Shown here one piece after another: positions 43,666 through 52,379 of a stretch of DNA of 64,000 nucleotides. Each line of letters starts with the position of its first letter. The stretch's first letter is position 1. Position numbers and translations under genes: made by a program. Source of the stretch: Pacificimonas sp036351775 (GTDB lineage: Bacteria > Pseudomonadota > Alphaproteobacteria > Sphingomonadales > Sphingomonadaceae); NCBI GenBank assembly GCA_036351775.1, contig JAZBPX010000064.1, forward strand, positions 1-64,000, read 5' to 3'. The notes under the pieces were generated by a model. That model was not told the origin of the DNA. It did not search any database and saw only the letters and a program-made list of their open reading frames with translations.

Positions 43666-45008
43666 TGCTCGCCCTCCGGACCGGGAAGCAGGTCCTGTGC
43701 AGCGCCAACGCCGCCGTCTTCATCAGCCCCGTCTTCATCCGCCCCGTCCGCCCCGTCCGGTCGGCCGTCCGGATCGGCCGGCGCGGCATCGCGTCCGTTC
43801 ACGCCGTCTCCCACGGTCTGAAACGCCTCGACGGGAGCGGGATCGGATCGAGGCCGAAGGTCGTAGCCATCCCCTGTCGCTGTCAGGCGGTACCCGCGGT
43901 TGGACAGCGCGCGCCGCAGTTCCCCCTCGCTGCCATTGTAGGTCAGCGCCAGCCTCGAATTCCCGCCAAGAACGAAGCTGCGGATTTCGACCTCCTGCAC
44001 TGCCGGTATGGATTGCAGGATCGCCTCGATTTGCCCCCATTCCTCGGCATCCAGGATCGCGACCAATAGGTTCACGGTCCCCAGGCCCACCTGCCCGTCG
44101 TCGAGCGTCAGGTCGGGAACCCTCAGTGCCGCAAGCGACAGGCTCAGCTGCTCCTCCGACTCAAGAAGGCCGCGTTCCAGCGCCTTCCCATAGAGCGCGT
44201 CCATCCGTGCAACGGCGTTCGACAGCATGTCTGCATATTCGCCGGTCGAGGCGGCGCGCAGCCGAAAGCTGCCAAGTGGTTTTGCATCGGGGCCGTAGCG
44301 CGCCGTGAAGACCCCGCCAATCGGACCGCCGGGATAGGTCCGCTGAATGCGGGCCTCGGCAATCAGCACATTTTCGGCGCGGTACCGGTCGAGGACCGTC
44401 CGCCACGCCCGGCGGTGCGACCGAAGCGCTTGCCAGCCGGGCGTGACGATCCGGTCGCCCATCCCTGCATTGGGCTGCACATAGTCGATCGAGCCGCCGA
44501 GCGACGCTTCACGCCAGGACTGGTACCATTCGCTGTCCTGATCGAAGGTGGCGAAGCTTCCCGCATCGGCAAGCAGCGGAATCAGGAGAACGGGTTCCGA
44601 CTGGAGGATCCGCGCGCCCGCAGGCAGGCGGCGACCGGCACGGCGGCGGTCGAAGCTGACGCCCAGCGTCGCGATGTAGCGCCCGCCGCCGATCCGCTCT
44701 TCCTCGACAACGATACCGTCCACCATCGCGCTGAGCGCAGCGTCGGACATCCCGGGTGCGGCAGCCTCGCTGCGCCCAGTCAGACGCGCCCACAGCCTCG
44801 GCCAGGCAGCGCGCGGCGCCTCCCGGAACGCCTGTTCGCGCGCTTCATCGGACGTGGCTGCTTGGATATCGACGGCGATCCCGCCGACCGTGAAGCCTTC
44901 CCGCGCCGCGCTTGTACCCGCCTCTGCCGCAGGCTGCGCAAACGCCGCCGCGGTCCATGACAGGGCAACCGCAAGCGGCAGGAGGAAACGAAGTACGAAT
45001 ATTGCCAT
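43662..45008 (-). CDS. DUF2066 secreted protein
   Basis: 448 residues from ATG 45008; the frame upstream is not needed, because the start carries a clear signal peptide (MAIFVLRFLLPLAVALS then TAAAFAQPAA, cleavage after AFA). The family stretches GILxx-like DRRRAGRRLPAGARI and PVLLIPLLADAG are present. The C-terminal end is disordered and Asp/Gly/Pro-rich. DUF2066 proteins occur next to perM and hdaA in many alphaproteobacteria, but no biochemical role is known. It starts a minus-strand unit running to ppx. Confidence 0.82.
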   Translation of the reverse strand: MAIFVLRFLLPLAVALSWTAAAFAQPAAEAGTSAAREGFTVGGIAVDIQAATSDEAREQAFREAPRAAWPRLWARLTGRSEAAAPGMSDAALSAMVDGIVVEEERIGGGRYIATLGVSFDRRRAGRRLPAGARILQSEPVLLIPLLADAGSFATFDQDSEWYQSWREASLGGSIDYVQPNAGMGDRIVTPGWQALRSHRRAWRTVLDRYRAENVLIAEARIQRTYPGGPIGGVFTARYGPDAKPLGSFRLRAASTGEYADMLSNAVARMDALYGKALERGLLESEEQLSLSLAALRVPDLTLDDGQVGLGTVNLLVAILDAEEWGQIEAILQSIPAVQEVEIRSFVLGGNSRLALTYNGSEGELRRALSNRGYRLTATGDGYDLRPRSDPAPVEAFQTVGDGVNGRDAAPADPDGRPDGADGADEDGADEDGGVGAAQDLLPGPEGEQ

Positions 45009-45115
45009 GATCGGCTGCCCCTCTAGCCGCTCCGCCGCCGGGGCGGAATAGCAGACCCGCGCACGCTTTCCTTCACGCTCGCCAACGTCCCGCTTGGGCG
45101 GTAGAGGCGCTGGCC

Positions 45116-46240
45116 ATGACAGTCGACACGCCGCCCGCCCACGCCAAGCCGAATCGCAAGTCCTACAGCTATGCGGAGGCCGGCGTTTCGATCGCGATGG
45201 GCAACGAACTGGTGAGAAAGATCGGGCCGCTCGTCGCTGCCACGCGCCGCGCCGGGGCGGACGGCGAGATTGGTGGCTTTGGCGGGTTCTTCGATCCGAA
45301 GGCGGCAGGCTACAGCGATCCCCTGCTCGTCGCGGCGACGGACGGCGTCGGCACGAAGCTGCGCCTCGCCATCGACAGCGGCGTCCATGATACGGTCGGC
45401 GTCGACCTTGTCGCCATGTGCGTGAACGATCTGATCGTCCAGGGCGCAGAGCCGCTGTTCTTCCTCGACTATTTCGCCACCGGCAAACTCGAAACCGGCG
45501 TTGCCGAAGCCGTGGTTGCGGGCATTGCGGAGGGCTGCAAGCAGGCAGGCTGCGCGCTGATCGGCGGCGAAACCGCGGAAATGCCCGGCATGTACGGTGA
45601 GGGCGATTACGACCTTGCCGGCTTCTCGGTCGGCGCGGTCGAGCGCGGCGAAGCGCTGACCGGTGAGAGCGTTGCACCGGGCGACATCATTCTTGGCCTC
45701 GCCTCTTCCGGCTTTCATTCCAACGGCTACTCGCTCGTGCGGCGGATCGTCGGCGATTTCGGCCATGAGCTGAACGCACCCGCACCCTTCGACAGGGACC
45801 GCGAACTTGGCGATTCCCTGCGTGAGCCGACCCGCATCTACGTTGCGTCTCTCCTGCCAAGCGTTCGCGCTGGCCATGTGAAGGGGCTTGCCCACATCAC
45901 CGGCGGGGGTCTTCTCGAGAACATCCCCCGCGTCCTGCCAGAGGGCGTCCACGCGCATGTCGACACGGATGCCTGGCCCCTGCCCCCGATCTTCGACTGG
46001 GTACGGGACGAGGGCCGCATTGCGCCGGACGAGCTCTCCCGCACATTCAACTGCGGTATCGGCATGGCCGTGATTTGCGAGGCGGCAGATGCCGACGCCC
46101 TTGACGATACGCTCACCTATGCCGGCGAAACGGTGCACAGGATCGGGCGCATCGACAGCGGCGAACGCGGGGTCACCATCACCGGCTCGGCGGGCCGTTG
46201 GGGCGCTGCGAAGGACTGGTCGGCCACGCATCATGGCTAG
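45116..46240 (+). CDS. purM: Phosphoribosylaminoimidazole synthetase (AIR synthase)
   Basis: 374 residues. It converts FGAM to AIR in purine synthesis. The N-terminal KSYSYAEAGVSIAMGNELV, the ATP-binding GGFGGFFDP and ATDGVGTKLRLAID, and the later IGGETAEMPGMYGEGDYDLA stretch are family marks. It is divergent from the DUF2066 gene (107 bases apart) and purN follows 8 bases after its stop. Confidence 0.95.
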   Translation: MTVDTPPAHAKPNRKSYSYAEAGVSIAMGNELVRKIGPLVAATRRAGADGEIGGFGGFFDPKAAGYSDPLLVAATDGVGTKLRLAIDSGVHDTVGVDLVAMCVNDLIVQGAEPLFFLDYFATGKLETGVAEAVVAGIAEGCKQAGCALIGGETAEMPGMYGEGDYDLAGFSVGAVERGEALTGESVAPGDIILGLASSGFHSNGYSLVRRIVGDFGHELNAPAPFDRDRELGDSLREPTRIYVASLLPSVRAGHVKGLAHITGGGLLENIPRVLPEGVHAHVDTDAWPLPPIFDWVRDEGRIAPDELSRTFNCGIGMAVICEAADADALDDTLTYAGETVHRIGRIDSGERGVTITGSAGRWGAAKDWSATHHG

Positions 46241-46248
46241 CGCGCTCA

Positions 46249-47208
46249 ATGTCTGATGCCCGCCCCCGCGTTGCCGCTTTGATTTCCGGGCGCGGCAGCA
46301 ACATGGCCGCTCTTCTTTATCATTCGCGGCTGGATGTCGGCGCATTCGACCTCTGTCTGGTCGCCGCAAACGATCCGGGCGCCGAAGGCCTTAAGCTCGC
46401 GCAGAGCGAGGGAATTCCGATCTGGTCGCTCGCTCACAAGGGGCTTAGCAAAGCCGAATTCGAAGGCAAACTTGAGGACGCGCTCGAAGAATCGCGCACT
46501 GATTACATTGCGCTCTCCGGCTTCATGCGCGTGCTGTCGGCGGAATTCGTGCAGCGCTGGGCCGGGCGCATCCTGAACATCCACCCGTCCCTTCTCCCAA
46601 AATACAAGGGCCTCGATACCCACCGGAAGGCGCTCGATGCGGGCGACAGTCATGGCGGCTGTTCAGTTCACATCGTGACGCCCGAACTCGACGACGGCCC
46701 GGTGCTCGCACAAATGCCCGTCGCCATCGCTGCAGACGACACAGCGGAAAGCCTCGCCGCCCGTGTCCTTCGCGCCGAGCATCAACTCTATCCCGTCACG
46801 CTGAACGCCTACGTCTCCCGCTTCCGAGATTCCGACTGGCTGCTGGATCAGCTGCGGATGCGCGCGCTCGAGCTTGAGCGCGCCGAAGAGGCAACGTCGC
46901 ACGGCGCCCCGGCCTTTCGCGTGACGAAGGGAAAATTCTTCGCGCATTTCTCAGATCGCCACCACGGCGTCGACCGCGTGGCCCTGCTCGCGAAAACCAG
47001 CGGCGAGGACGAGATGAACGCGCTGATCGAAGCCGAGCCCGACCTCTACCACCGCCCCGCCTATTACGGTGCATCCGGCTGGATCGGCATTCGCCTGGAC
47101 CGTCCCGACACCGACTGGGATCACGTCGCCGAATGGCTCAGGACCAGCTGGCGGCGCACTGCCCCGAAGAGCCTGACGAAACTCATCGACGCCGCTGAGG
47201 AATTTTGA
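46249..47208 (+). CDS. purN: PurN glycinamide ribonucleotide formyltransferase fused to an MmcQ/YjbR-like domain
   Basis: 319 residues, where plain PurN proteins are about 190-215. Residues 1-190 form the transformylase: GRGSNM (14-19), active-site N110 and H112 in ILNIHPSLLPKYKG, and D148 in TPELDDGPVL. Residues about 195-315 resemble the MmcQ/YjbR family: ERAEEATSHGAPAFRV, KGKFFAHFSD, ALIEAEPDLYHRPAYYGA, GWIGIRLD and AEWLRTSWRRTAPKSLTK. The frame is uninterrupted, so this is a fusion rather than two genes. The accessory domain has no known catalytic activity and is described as possibly nucleic acid-binding. The start at 46249 was chosen by the family motif MSDARPRVAALISGRGS. Confidence 0.9.
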   Translation: MSDARPRVAALISGRGSNMAALLYHSRLDVGAFDLCLVAANDPGAEGLKLAQSEGIPIWSLAHKGLSKAEFEGKLEDALEESRTDYIALSGFMRVLSAEFVQRWAGRILNIHPSLLPKYKGLDTHRKALDAGDSHGGCSVHIVTPELDDGPVLAQMPVAIAADDTAESLAARVLRAEHQLYPVTLNAYVSRFRDSDWLLDQLRMRALELERAEEATSHGAPAFRVTKGKFFAHFSDRHHGVDRVALLAKTSGEDEMNALIEAEPDLYHRPAYYGASGWIGIRLDRPDTDWDHVAEWLRTSWRRTAPKSLTKLIDAAEEF

Positions 47209-47229
47209 GCGTCCATCTCCTCGTCAACT

Positions 47230-47327
47230 GTCATCCTGACGAATGTCAGGACCCATGCCATAACACCGGCATCGCACCGGACTTCGCTAACCTCATGGCG
47301 TGGGTCCTGAACCAAGTTCAGGATGAC
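47230..47327. repeat. 98-bp double-hairpin repeat between purN and ndk
   Basis: Bounded by GTCAT and ATGAC like the 89-bp elements, but with hairpins CCTGAC-gaat-GTCAGG on the left and CCTGAAC-caa-GTTCAGG on the right and inner ends GACCCA and TGGGTC. The convergent genes purN and ndk both end beside it, so it may serve as a transcription end for both. Confidence 0.85.
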
Positions 47328-47346
47328 AGTCTCTTCTCTCGCAAGT

Positions 47347-47769
47347 TCAGCCGACGATCTGGTCTTCGGTGAAGAACTGCGCAATCTCGATCTCGGCATT
47401 CTCGGGGCTGTCGGAGCCGTGAACGGAATTGGCGTCGATCGACTCGGCGAATTCGGCGCGGATCGTCCCCGCGTCCGCATCGGCAGGGTTCGTCGCGCCC
47501 ATCACTTCGCGGTTCTTGGCGATGGCGTTCTCGCCCTCGAGAACCTGAACCACGACCGGGCCGGACGACATGAAGCTGACGAGGTCACCGTAAAAGGGAC
47601 GCTCGGCGTGGACTTCATAGAATTTCTTCGCCTGATCCTCGGACAGCTGCACACGGCGGCTGGCGACGACGCGAAGGCCCGCATCTTCCAGCTTCTTCGT
47701 GATCGCGCCGGTCAGGTTGCGGCGCGTGGCATCGGGCTTGATGATCGAAAAGGTGCGCTCGAGCGCCAT
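47347..47769 (-). CDS. ndk: Nucleoside diphosphate kinase
   Basis: 140 residues, normal bacterial length. It phosphorylates NDPs at the expense of NTPs. The active-site histidine is H117 in SVHGSDSPENA. The N-terminal TFSIIKPDATRRNLTGAI and ERPFYGDLVSFMSSGPVV stretches match the family. It is the last gene of the pepA-holC-ndk strand run and converges on purN across the repeat. Confidence 0.96.
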   Translation of the reverse strand: MALERTFSIIKPDATRRNLTGAITKKLEDAGLRVVASRRVQLSEDQAKKFYEVHAERPFYGDLVSFMSSGPVVVQVLEGENAIAKNREVMGATNPADADAGTIRAEFAESIDANSVHGSDSPENAEIEIAQFFTEDQIVG

Positions 47770-47874
47770 GGTTGTTCTCCTGGACCGAAATGATGGGGGA
47801 ATTGTTGCGGCGCGCCATAGATAGGCACGCCCGGACCCGCAAGCGAGAAGCGGACGCGCGAACGACCGAAGGCG

Positions 47875-48330
47875 CTAGGTCTTCTGTTCTTCCCAGCCGC
47901 GTTCGCCCTGCATCCAGTAGGTGCGCGTCAGGCCCTCCCGCCCCTCAAGCGCTTTCCAGTGCTGCCGCGCCGCGGCCAGTTCCTCGCTGTCATTGCCATC
48001 GAACAGCAGGAGCGCCCGCTCGTAGCCGTAATTCTCCGGCGGCAACCCCGCGCTCATGGAGATAGCGAGGGTTGCGGCGTTCGTAATCAGGAACTTGTCG
48101 GCAATCAGGCAGGGCTGGATTTCATCGTGCAGCAAATTGCCGTCTGCCGGGGCATGCGGCAGGAAACTGTCGGCGCGAAAGGTCCACAATATCTCGTCGA
48201 GGCGCTCCACGGCCTCCGCGTCCCTCGCCTTCACCGAAATGCGAAAACCAGCATCCAGGGCTTTCTGCGCAAGTTGCGGCAGGACCTCGGACGGCGTTGA
48301 ACGGACACAGCGGTAGAACCCGATCTCCAT
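47875..48330 (-). CDS. holC: DNA polymerase III chi subunit
   Basis: 151 residues. The alphaproteobacterial HolC start MEIGFYRC and the segment ADGNLLHDEIQPCLIADKFL support the call, as does the position beside pepA. Chi links the clamp loader to SSB. The fold ends with a Trp-rich tail (YWMQGERGWEE). It follows pepA by 24 bases. Confidence 0.88.
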   Translation of the reverse strand: MEIGFYRCVRSTPSEVLPQLAQKALDAGFRISVKARDAEAVERLDEILWTFRADSFLPHAPADGNLLHDEIQPCLIADKFLITNAATLAISMSAGLPPENYGYERALLLFDGNDSEELAAARQHWKALEGREGLTRTYWMQGERGWEEQKT

Positions 48331-48354
48331 TTGGCTGACCTTCGCGCGCGACCC

Positions 48355-49848
48355 CTAGTTTTCGAGCGTGCTGCGCACGAACTCGTCGAGGAGGCGCACC
48401 CCGAAGCCGGTCGCGCCCTTGTCGTAAAGCGCTCCCGGCTTCGTCGCCCACACGGTCCCGGCGACATCGAGGTGCGCCCAGGCAACGCCATCCTGGACAA
48501 AGCGCTGCAGGAACTGCGCCGCCGTGATCGAACCCGCATCGCGCCCGCCGACATTTTTCATGTCGGCGATCTGGCTGTCGATCTGCTTGTCATAATCATT
48601 GCTCACCGGCAGCCGCCAAAGGCGCTCGCCCGTCGTTGTGCCCGCCGCGGTCAGATCGTCCGACAGGTCGTCGTCATTCGAGAACAGCCCGGCGTGATGA
48701 TGGCCAAGTCCGACGATAATGGCACCGGTAAGCGTCGCCAGGTCGACGACGCGTTTCGGCTTGTAGGTTTCCTGCGCCCACCACATCGCGTCGCACAGCA
48801 CCAGTCGGCCTTCGGCATCGGTGTTGATGACTTCGATCGTCTGGCCGGACATTGACGTCACGACGTCGCCGGGACGCTGCGCGCGCCCGTCGGGCATATT
48901 CTCGACCAGGCCGCACACCCCGACGATCCGCGCCTTTGCCTTGCGGCTGGCGAGGGCGACCATGGCACCGGCAACCGCGCCCGCGCCGCCCATGTCCCAT
49001 TTCATGTCCTCCATACCGCTGCTCGGCTTGATGGAGATACCGCCCGTGTCGAAGGTAACGCCCTTTCCGACGAGGATGGTTTCCACATCAGTATCCCCGC
49101 CGGTACCGTCCCATTCCATGATCAGGAGGCGGGCTTCCTTCTCCGAGCCCAGCGAGACGCCGAGGAGGGAGTGCATCCCCTTCTCGGCCATCTGCGCCTC
49201 GTTCAGCGTGTCGATCTTCAGGCCAGGAATCTCGAGCGCCCGGACCCGCTCCACAAAGGCTTCCGGATAAATGATGTTCGCCGGTTCGGAGACCAGCTCC
49301 TTGGTCAGCGCCACGCCTCGGTTGATGGCCTCCAGCTCGGCGAACAGGTCATCCGCGCCGTTGGCTGCGCCGACAATTTGCACGTCCGTCAGCGAGACCT
49401 GCTTCGCGGTGGGCAGCTTCGTCTTGTAGCGGTCGAAGGCGAAGCCGCGCAGCGCAAGGCCGTTCGCAAGCCGCGCCCCTGCCTTGTCTGCGCCGATGCC
49501 GAGGTCGCTCAGCCCGGTCACGTCGAGAATGGCGCGCGTCTCGCCGGAACGGGCGAGCTTCGCTGCAACCGCCCCGCCAGCCTGTTCGCAGCGCAGCGCG
49601 TCGCAGCGTCCCTGCGCGCCCAGTCCGACGAGCAAAATACGAGAGGCCTTCGACCCGGCAATCCCGAACAGTTCCAGGATCTTGCCATGTGTGCCGTCGA
49701 ACCGCGCCGCCTTCGCCGCCCGTCGCAGCGCACCGTCGGCCTGTTCGTCGATAGCCTGTGCGGCTTCGGTGAGCACCAGGTCCTTGGCACTGAACAGGAC
49801 GAGCGCGGCGCCGTCATGGTCCGCATTGGCGACGAAATCGAAGTTCAT
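48355..49848 (-). CDS. pepA: Leucyl aminopeptidase
   Basis: 497 residues, M17 family. The signature NTDAEGRLVLCDA and the preceding KGVTFDTGGISIKPS and MKWDMGGAG carry the two-metal site and the catalytic lysine and arginine. It removes N-terminal residues from peptides in the cytoplasm. In some bacteria PepA also binds DNA at carAB and cer sites. It is divergent from lptD with about 42 bases between. Confidence 0.95.
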   Translation of the reverse strand: MNFDFVANADHDGAALVLFSAKDLVLTEAAQAIDEQADGALRRAAKAARFDGTHGKILELFGIAGSKASRILLVGLGAQGRCDALRCEQAGGAVAAKLARSGETRAILDVTGLSDLGIGADKAGARLANGLALRGFAFDRYKTKLPTAKQVSLTDVQIVGAANGADDLFAELEAINRGVALTKELVSEPANIIYPEAFVERVRALEIPGLKIDTLNEAQMAEKGMHSLLGVSLGSEKEARLLIMEWDGTGGDTDVETILVGKGVTFDTGGISIKPSSGMEDMKWDMGGAGAVAGAMVALASRKAKARIVGVCGLVENMPDGRAQRPGDVVTSMSGQTIEVINTDAEGRLVLCDAMWWAQETYKPKRVVDLATLTGAIIVGLGHHHAGLFSNDDDLSDDLTAAGTTTGERLWRLPVSNDYDKQIDSQIADMKNVGGRDAGSITAAQFLQRFVQDGVAWAHLDVAGTVWATKPGALYDKGATGFGVRLLDEFVRSTLEN

Positions 49849-49890
49849 GGGGCAGTTATCCTTTTGGCCGTAGCTCGGAATATCGTGATC

Positions 49891-52263
49891 GTGAAACCGC
49901 TCTTATCGCGGCACCGCCACCGGGCAAGTCGCCGCTGCTTGCCGCCCTGCCCTCGCGGACGTACAGACGACATCCAGCCCGAGTTCCCGTACCCCTCGAA
50001 AGCGCGCGCCATTTCCCGCCCCCCCGCCTTCGCCCGCAGCCTCATTACGGCCGCGCTGCTATCCTGCACATCGGCGGCAGCGCTGGCCCAGGACGAGCCG
50101 GCGCAGGGGGACGGGGCAGAGGGTACGCTGGTTGCAGGCGGTGCCCCGGATGCCGATCCCGCTACATCTCTCGACTTCGCCGCTGATGAAATCCGTTACG
50201 ACGCCGAGCGCGAGGTCGTCACGGCGAGCGGAAATGTCGTTATTGTGCGCGGTCCCTATCGCGTACGCGCCGATGAAGTCGTTTATAACCGGCGTTCCGG
50301 GACTGTGACTGCTCTTGGCGGCGTGGAGGGCGTCGACCTGTCCGGCAACCAGCTCTACGCCGAGGAACTGGAGTTGCAGGACGACTTGCGGGACGGCGCG
50401 ATCGACGGCTTCCTCCTGATTCTTGCTGATGGCGGACGGTTGGCCGCGGCGACAGGCCGCCGGCAGGATGGTATCTCCGTGGTCGAGCGGGGCGTTTACT
50501 CGCCCTGCCGCGTCCTCGACGGCGATGGCTGCCCGCGCCAGCCGCTGTGGCAGATCAAGGCATCGGAGGTTGTTCACGATCCGAAGCGTGAGCGTATCCG
50601 CTACCGCAACCCGCGCTTTGAATTCCTCGGCATCCCGCTCCTTGCCCTGCCGACACTCGCCCATGCCGATAACCCCGAGGCGCGCGCCGATGGCGTGCTT
50701 GTCCCGACCTTCCGCATCGACAACGACGTCGGCGTTTCGGTCGGCGTTCCCTATTTCATGGCGCTCGGCAAATCCCGCGACCTTACCCTGACGCCGACCG
50801 TTTTTACGGAGGTCGCGCCGAGCCTCAGTCTCGACTACCGACAGGCGGGCGCGAACGGCGCCTTTGAGATTGGCACCATCGCGACGGTCGCCAGCATCGA
50901 GGAGCGCGTTCCCGGCGTTGGCCTGACGGAATCGCCCGAACGGCTTCGCGGTTATCTCTACGCCAATGGCGGATTCCAGCATGACGAACGCTGGTCCAGC
51001 CAGTTCGGCGTTCGCCTGACCACGGATGACACCTATCTTCGCCGCTACGAGATCAGCCGCGATACCACGCTCCGCAACTTCGCCCGTATCGCGCGGAAGG
51101 ATACGGAGAGCTATCTTTCCATCGAGGCATGGGCGTTTCAGGGCCTCGCGCTGGACGACCAGCAGGGCCTGATCCCCGTCGCGCTTCCCGTTGTCGATTA
51201 TGAATACCGACCCGCCGAGACATTGGGCGGCGGGCGCGCCAGCCTGGATGCCTCGACCGCCGTGGTTCAGCGCACGGACGGCATGGACACCTTTCGCGCC
51301 AGCGCCGGCGCAAGCTGGCGGCGGCAGGAGATCACGACGCTCGGGCAGGTTGTGACGGCAGAGGCCATGGTGCGCGGCGATGTTTACCACACCGCCGATG
51401 CGGCCGCCGCGGTCCTCCCTATCTATGCCGGTGACGAGGGGTTTCGCGCCCGCGCCATTCCGGCAGCGGCGCTCGATGTGAAGTGGCCGCTGGCCGGTCC
51501 GATCGCCAATGGCACGCAGATGCTGATCCCCCGGGTTCAGCTGTCGGTCAGCCCGCGCGGCCTGAACGACGGTATTCCCAACGAGGACAGCCGCTCTGTC
51601 GATCTGGAAAGCACGAACCTCTTCGATATCAGCCGCTTTCCCGGCCATGACCGGTGGGAGGGCGGCGCGCGGGTTACTTACGGCGCAGCCTACCGGCTCC
51701 AGCGCCCGCGCTTCCTCTTCGAGGCCGAGGTCGGTCAGTCCTACAGCCTCGACGACAGCCCCTCCATCGCCCCCAAGGGCACTGGCCTTGCCGAGAACTT
51801 CTCGGACATCGTCGGCCGCAACGAGCTGCGGTTCGGCAACCGCTTCGACGTCGTTCACCGCTACCGCGTCGACAAGGATGATCTCACGCTCCGCCGCAAT
51901 GAGATTGACGTTCGCGTTGGCGGCGCGCGCGACTATCTGGTTGCCGGGTACCTGCAACTGAACCGCGACATCGGCGTAGAGGACCTCGCGGACCGGGAGG
52001 AACTGCGCCTCGGCGGCCGCTTTGCGCTCAGCCGCTACTGGGCAGCCTTCGGCTCGATCACCGTTGACCTGACCGACCAGGCGGAGGACCCGCTAAGCCT
52101 GTCGGACGGCTTCGAACCGATCCGCCACCGCGCCGGCGTGACTTACGAAGACGAATGCTTCCGGTTCGGGGTTACTTGGCGGCGCGACTACATCGAAACG
52201 CGGGAGCTGGAGCGCGGGAATACGCTCCTGTTCACCGTAGCGCTTAAGAACATCGGCGGCTAA
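49891..52263 (+). CDS. lptD: LPS-assembly protein LptD (start uncertain)
   Basis: 790 residues from GTG 49891. The N-terminal OstA/LptA-like domain (SLDFAADEIRYDAEREVVTA then VVIVRGPYRVRADEVVYNRR) precedes the large C-terminal beta-barrel that inserts LPS in the outer membrane. A signal peptide core SLITAALLSCTSAAALAQ lies about 55 residues after the GTG, a long n-region. No ATG is in frame before it; GTG 49885 is another option and a start close to the signal core would need a non-canonical codon. The surA, pdxA and rsmA genes follow on the same strand. Confidence 0.92.
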   Translation: MKPLLSRHRHRASRRCLPPCPRGRTDDIQPEFPYPSKARAISRPPAFARSLITAALLSCTSAAALAQDEPAQGDGAEGTLVAGGAPDADPATSLDFAADEIRYDAEREVVTASGNVVIVRGPYRVRADEVVYNRRSGTVTALGGVEGVDLSGNQLYAEELELQDDLRDGAIDGFLLILADGGRLAAATGRRQDGISVVERGVYSPCRVLDGDGCPRQPLWQIKASEVVHDPKRERIRYRNPRFEFLGIPLLALPTLAHADNPEARADGVLVPTFRIDNDVGVSVGVPYFMALGKSRDLTLTPTVFTEVAPSLSLDYRQAGANGAFEIGTIATVASIEERVPGVGLTESPERLRGYLYANGGFQHDERWSSQFGVRLTTDDTYLRRYEISRDTTLRNFARIARKDTESYLSIEAWAFQGLALDDQQGLIPVALPVVDYEYRPAETLGGGRASLDASTAVVQRTDGMDTFRASAGASWRRQEITTLGQVVTAEAMVRGDVYHTADAAAAVLPIYAGDEGFRARAIPAAALDVKWPLAGPIANGTQMLIPRVQLSVSPRGLNDGIPNEDSRSVDLESTNLFDISRFPGHDRWEGGARVTYGAAYRLQRPRFLFEAEVGQSYSLDDSPSIAPKGTGLAENFSDIVGRNELRFGNRFDVVHRYRVDKDDLTLRRNEIDVRVGGARDYLVAGYLQLNRDIGVEDLADREELRLGGRFALSRYWAAFGSITVDLTDQAEDPLSLSDGFEPIRHRAGVTYEDECFRFGVTWRRDYIETRELERGNTLLFTVALKNIGG

Positions 52264-52379
52264 GGCTGCGTTCAGGCGGTTTGCGGCAATGGGACGCGTT
52301 CGCATATATCGCTGACTGGGCGTGCAGGCCGGCCTCGGCCATCCGCTGCAACCGATCAAGAGTTCGAGGGAATATCACG

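Noticed and set aside
50059..51957. 632-codon antisense frame opposite lptD, and similar frames opposite aspS and surA
   Set aside because: All lie opposite confident genes, lack family motifs, and share the third-position bias expected of shadows.
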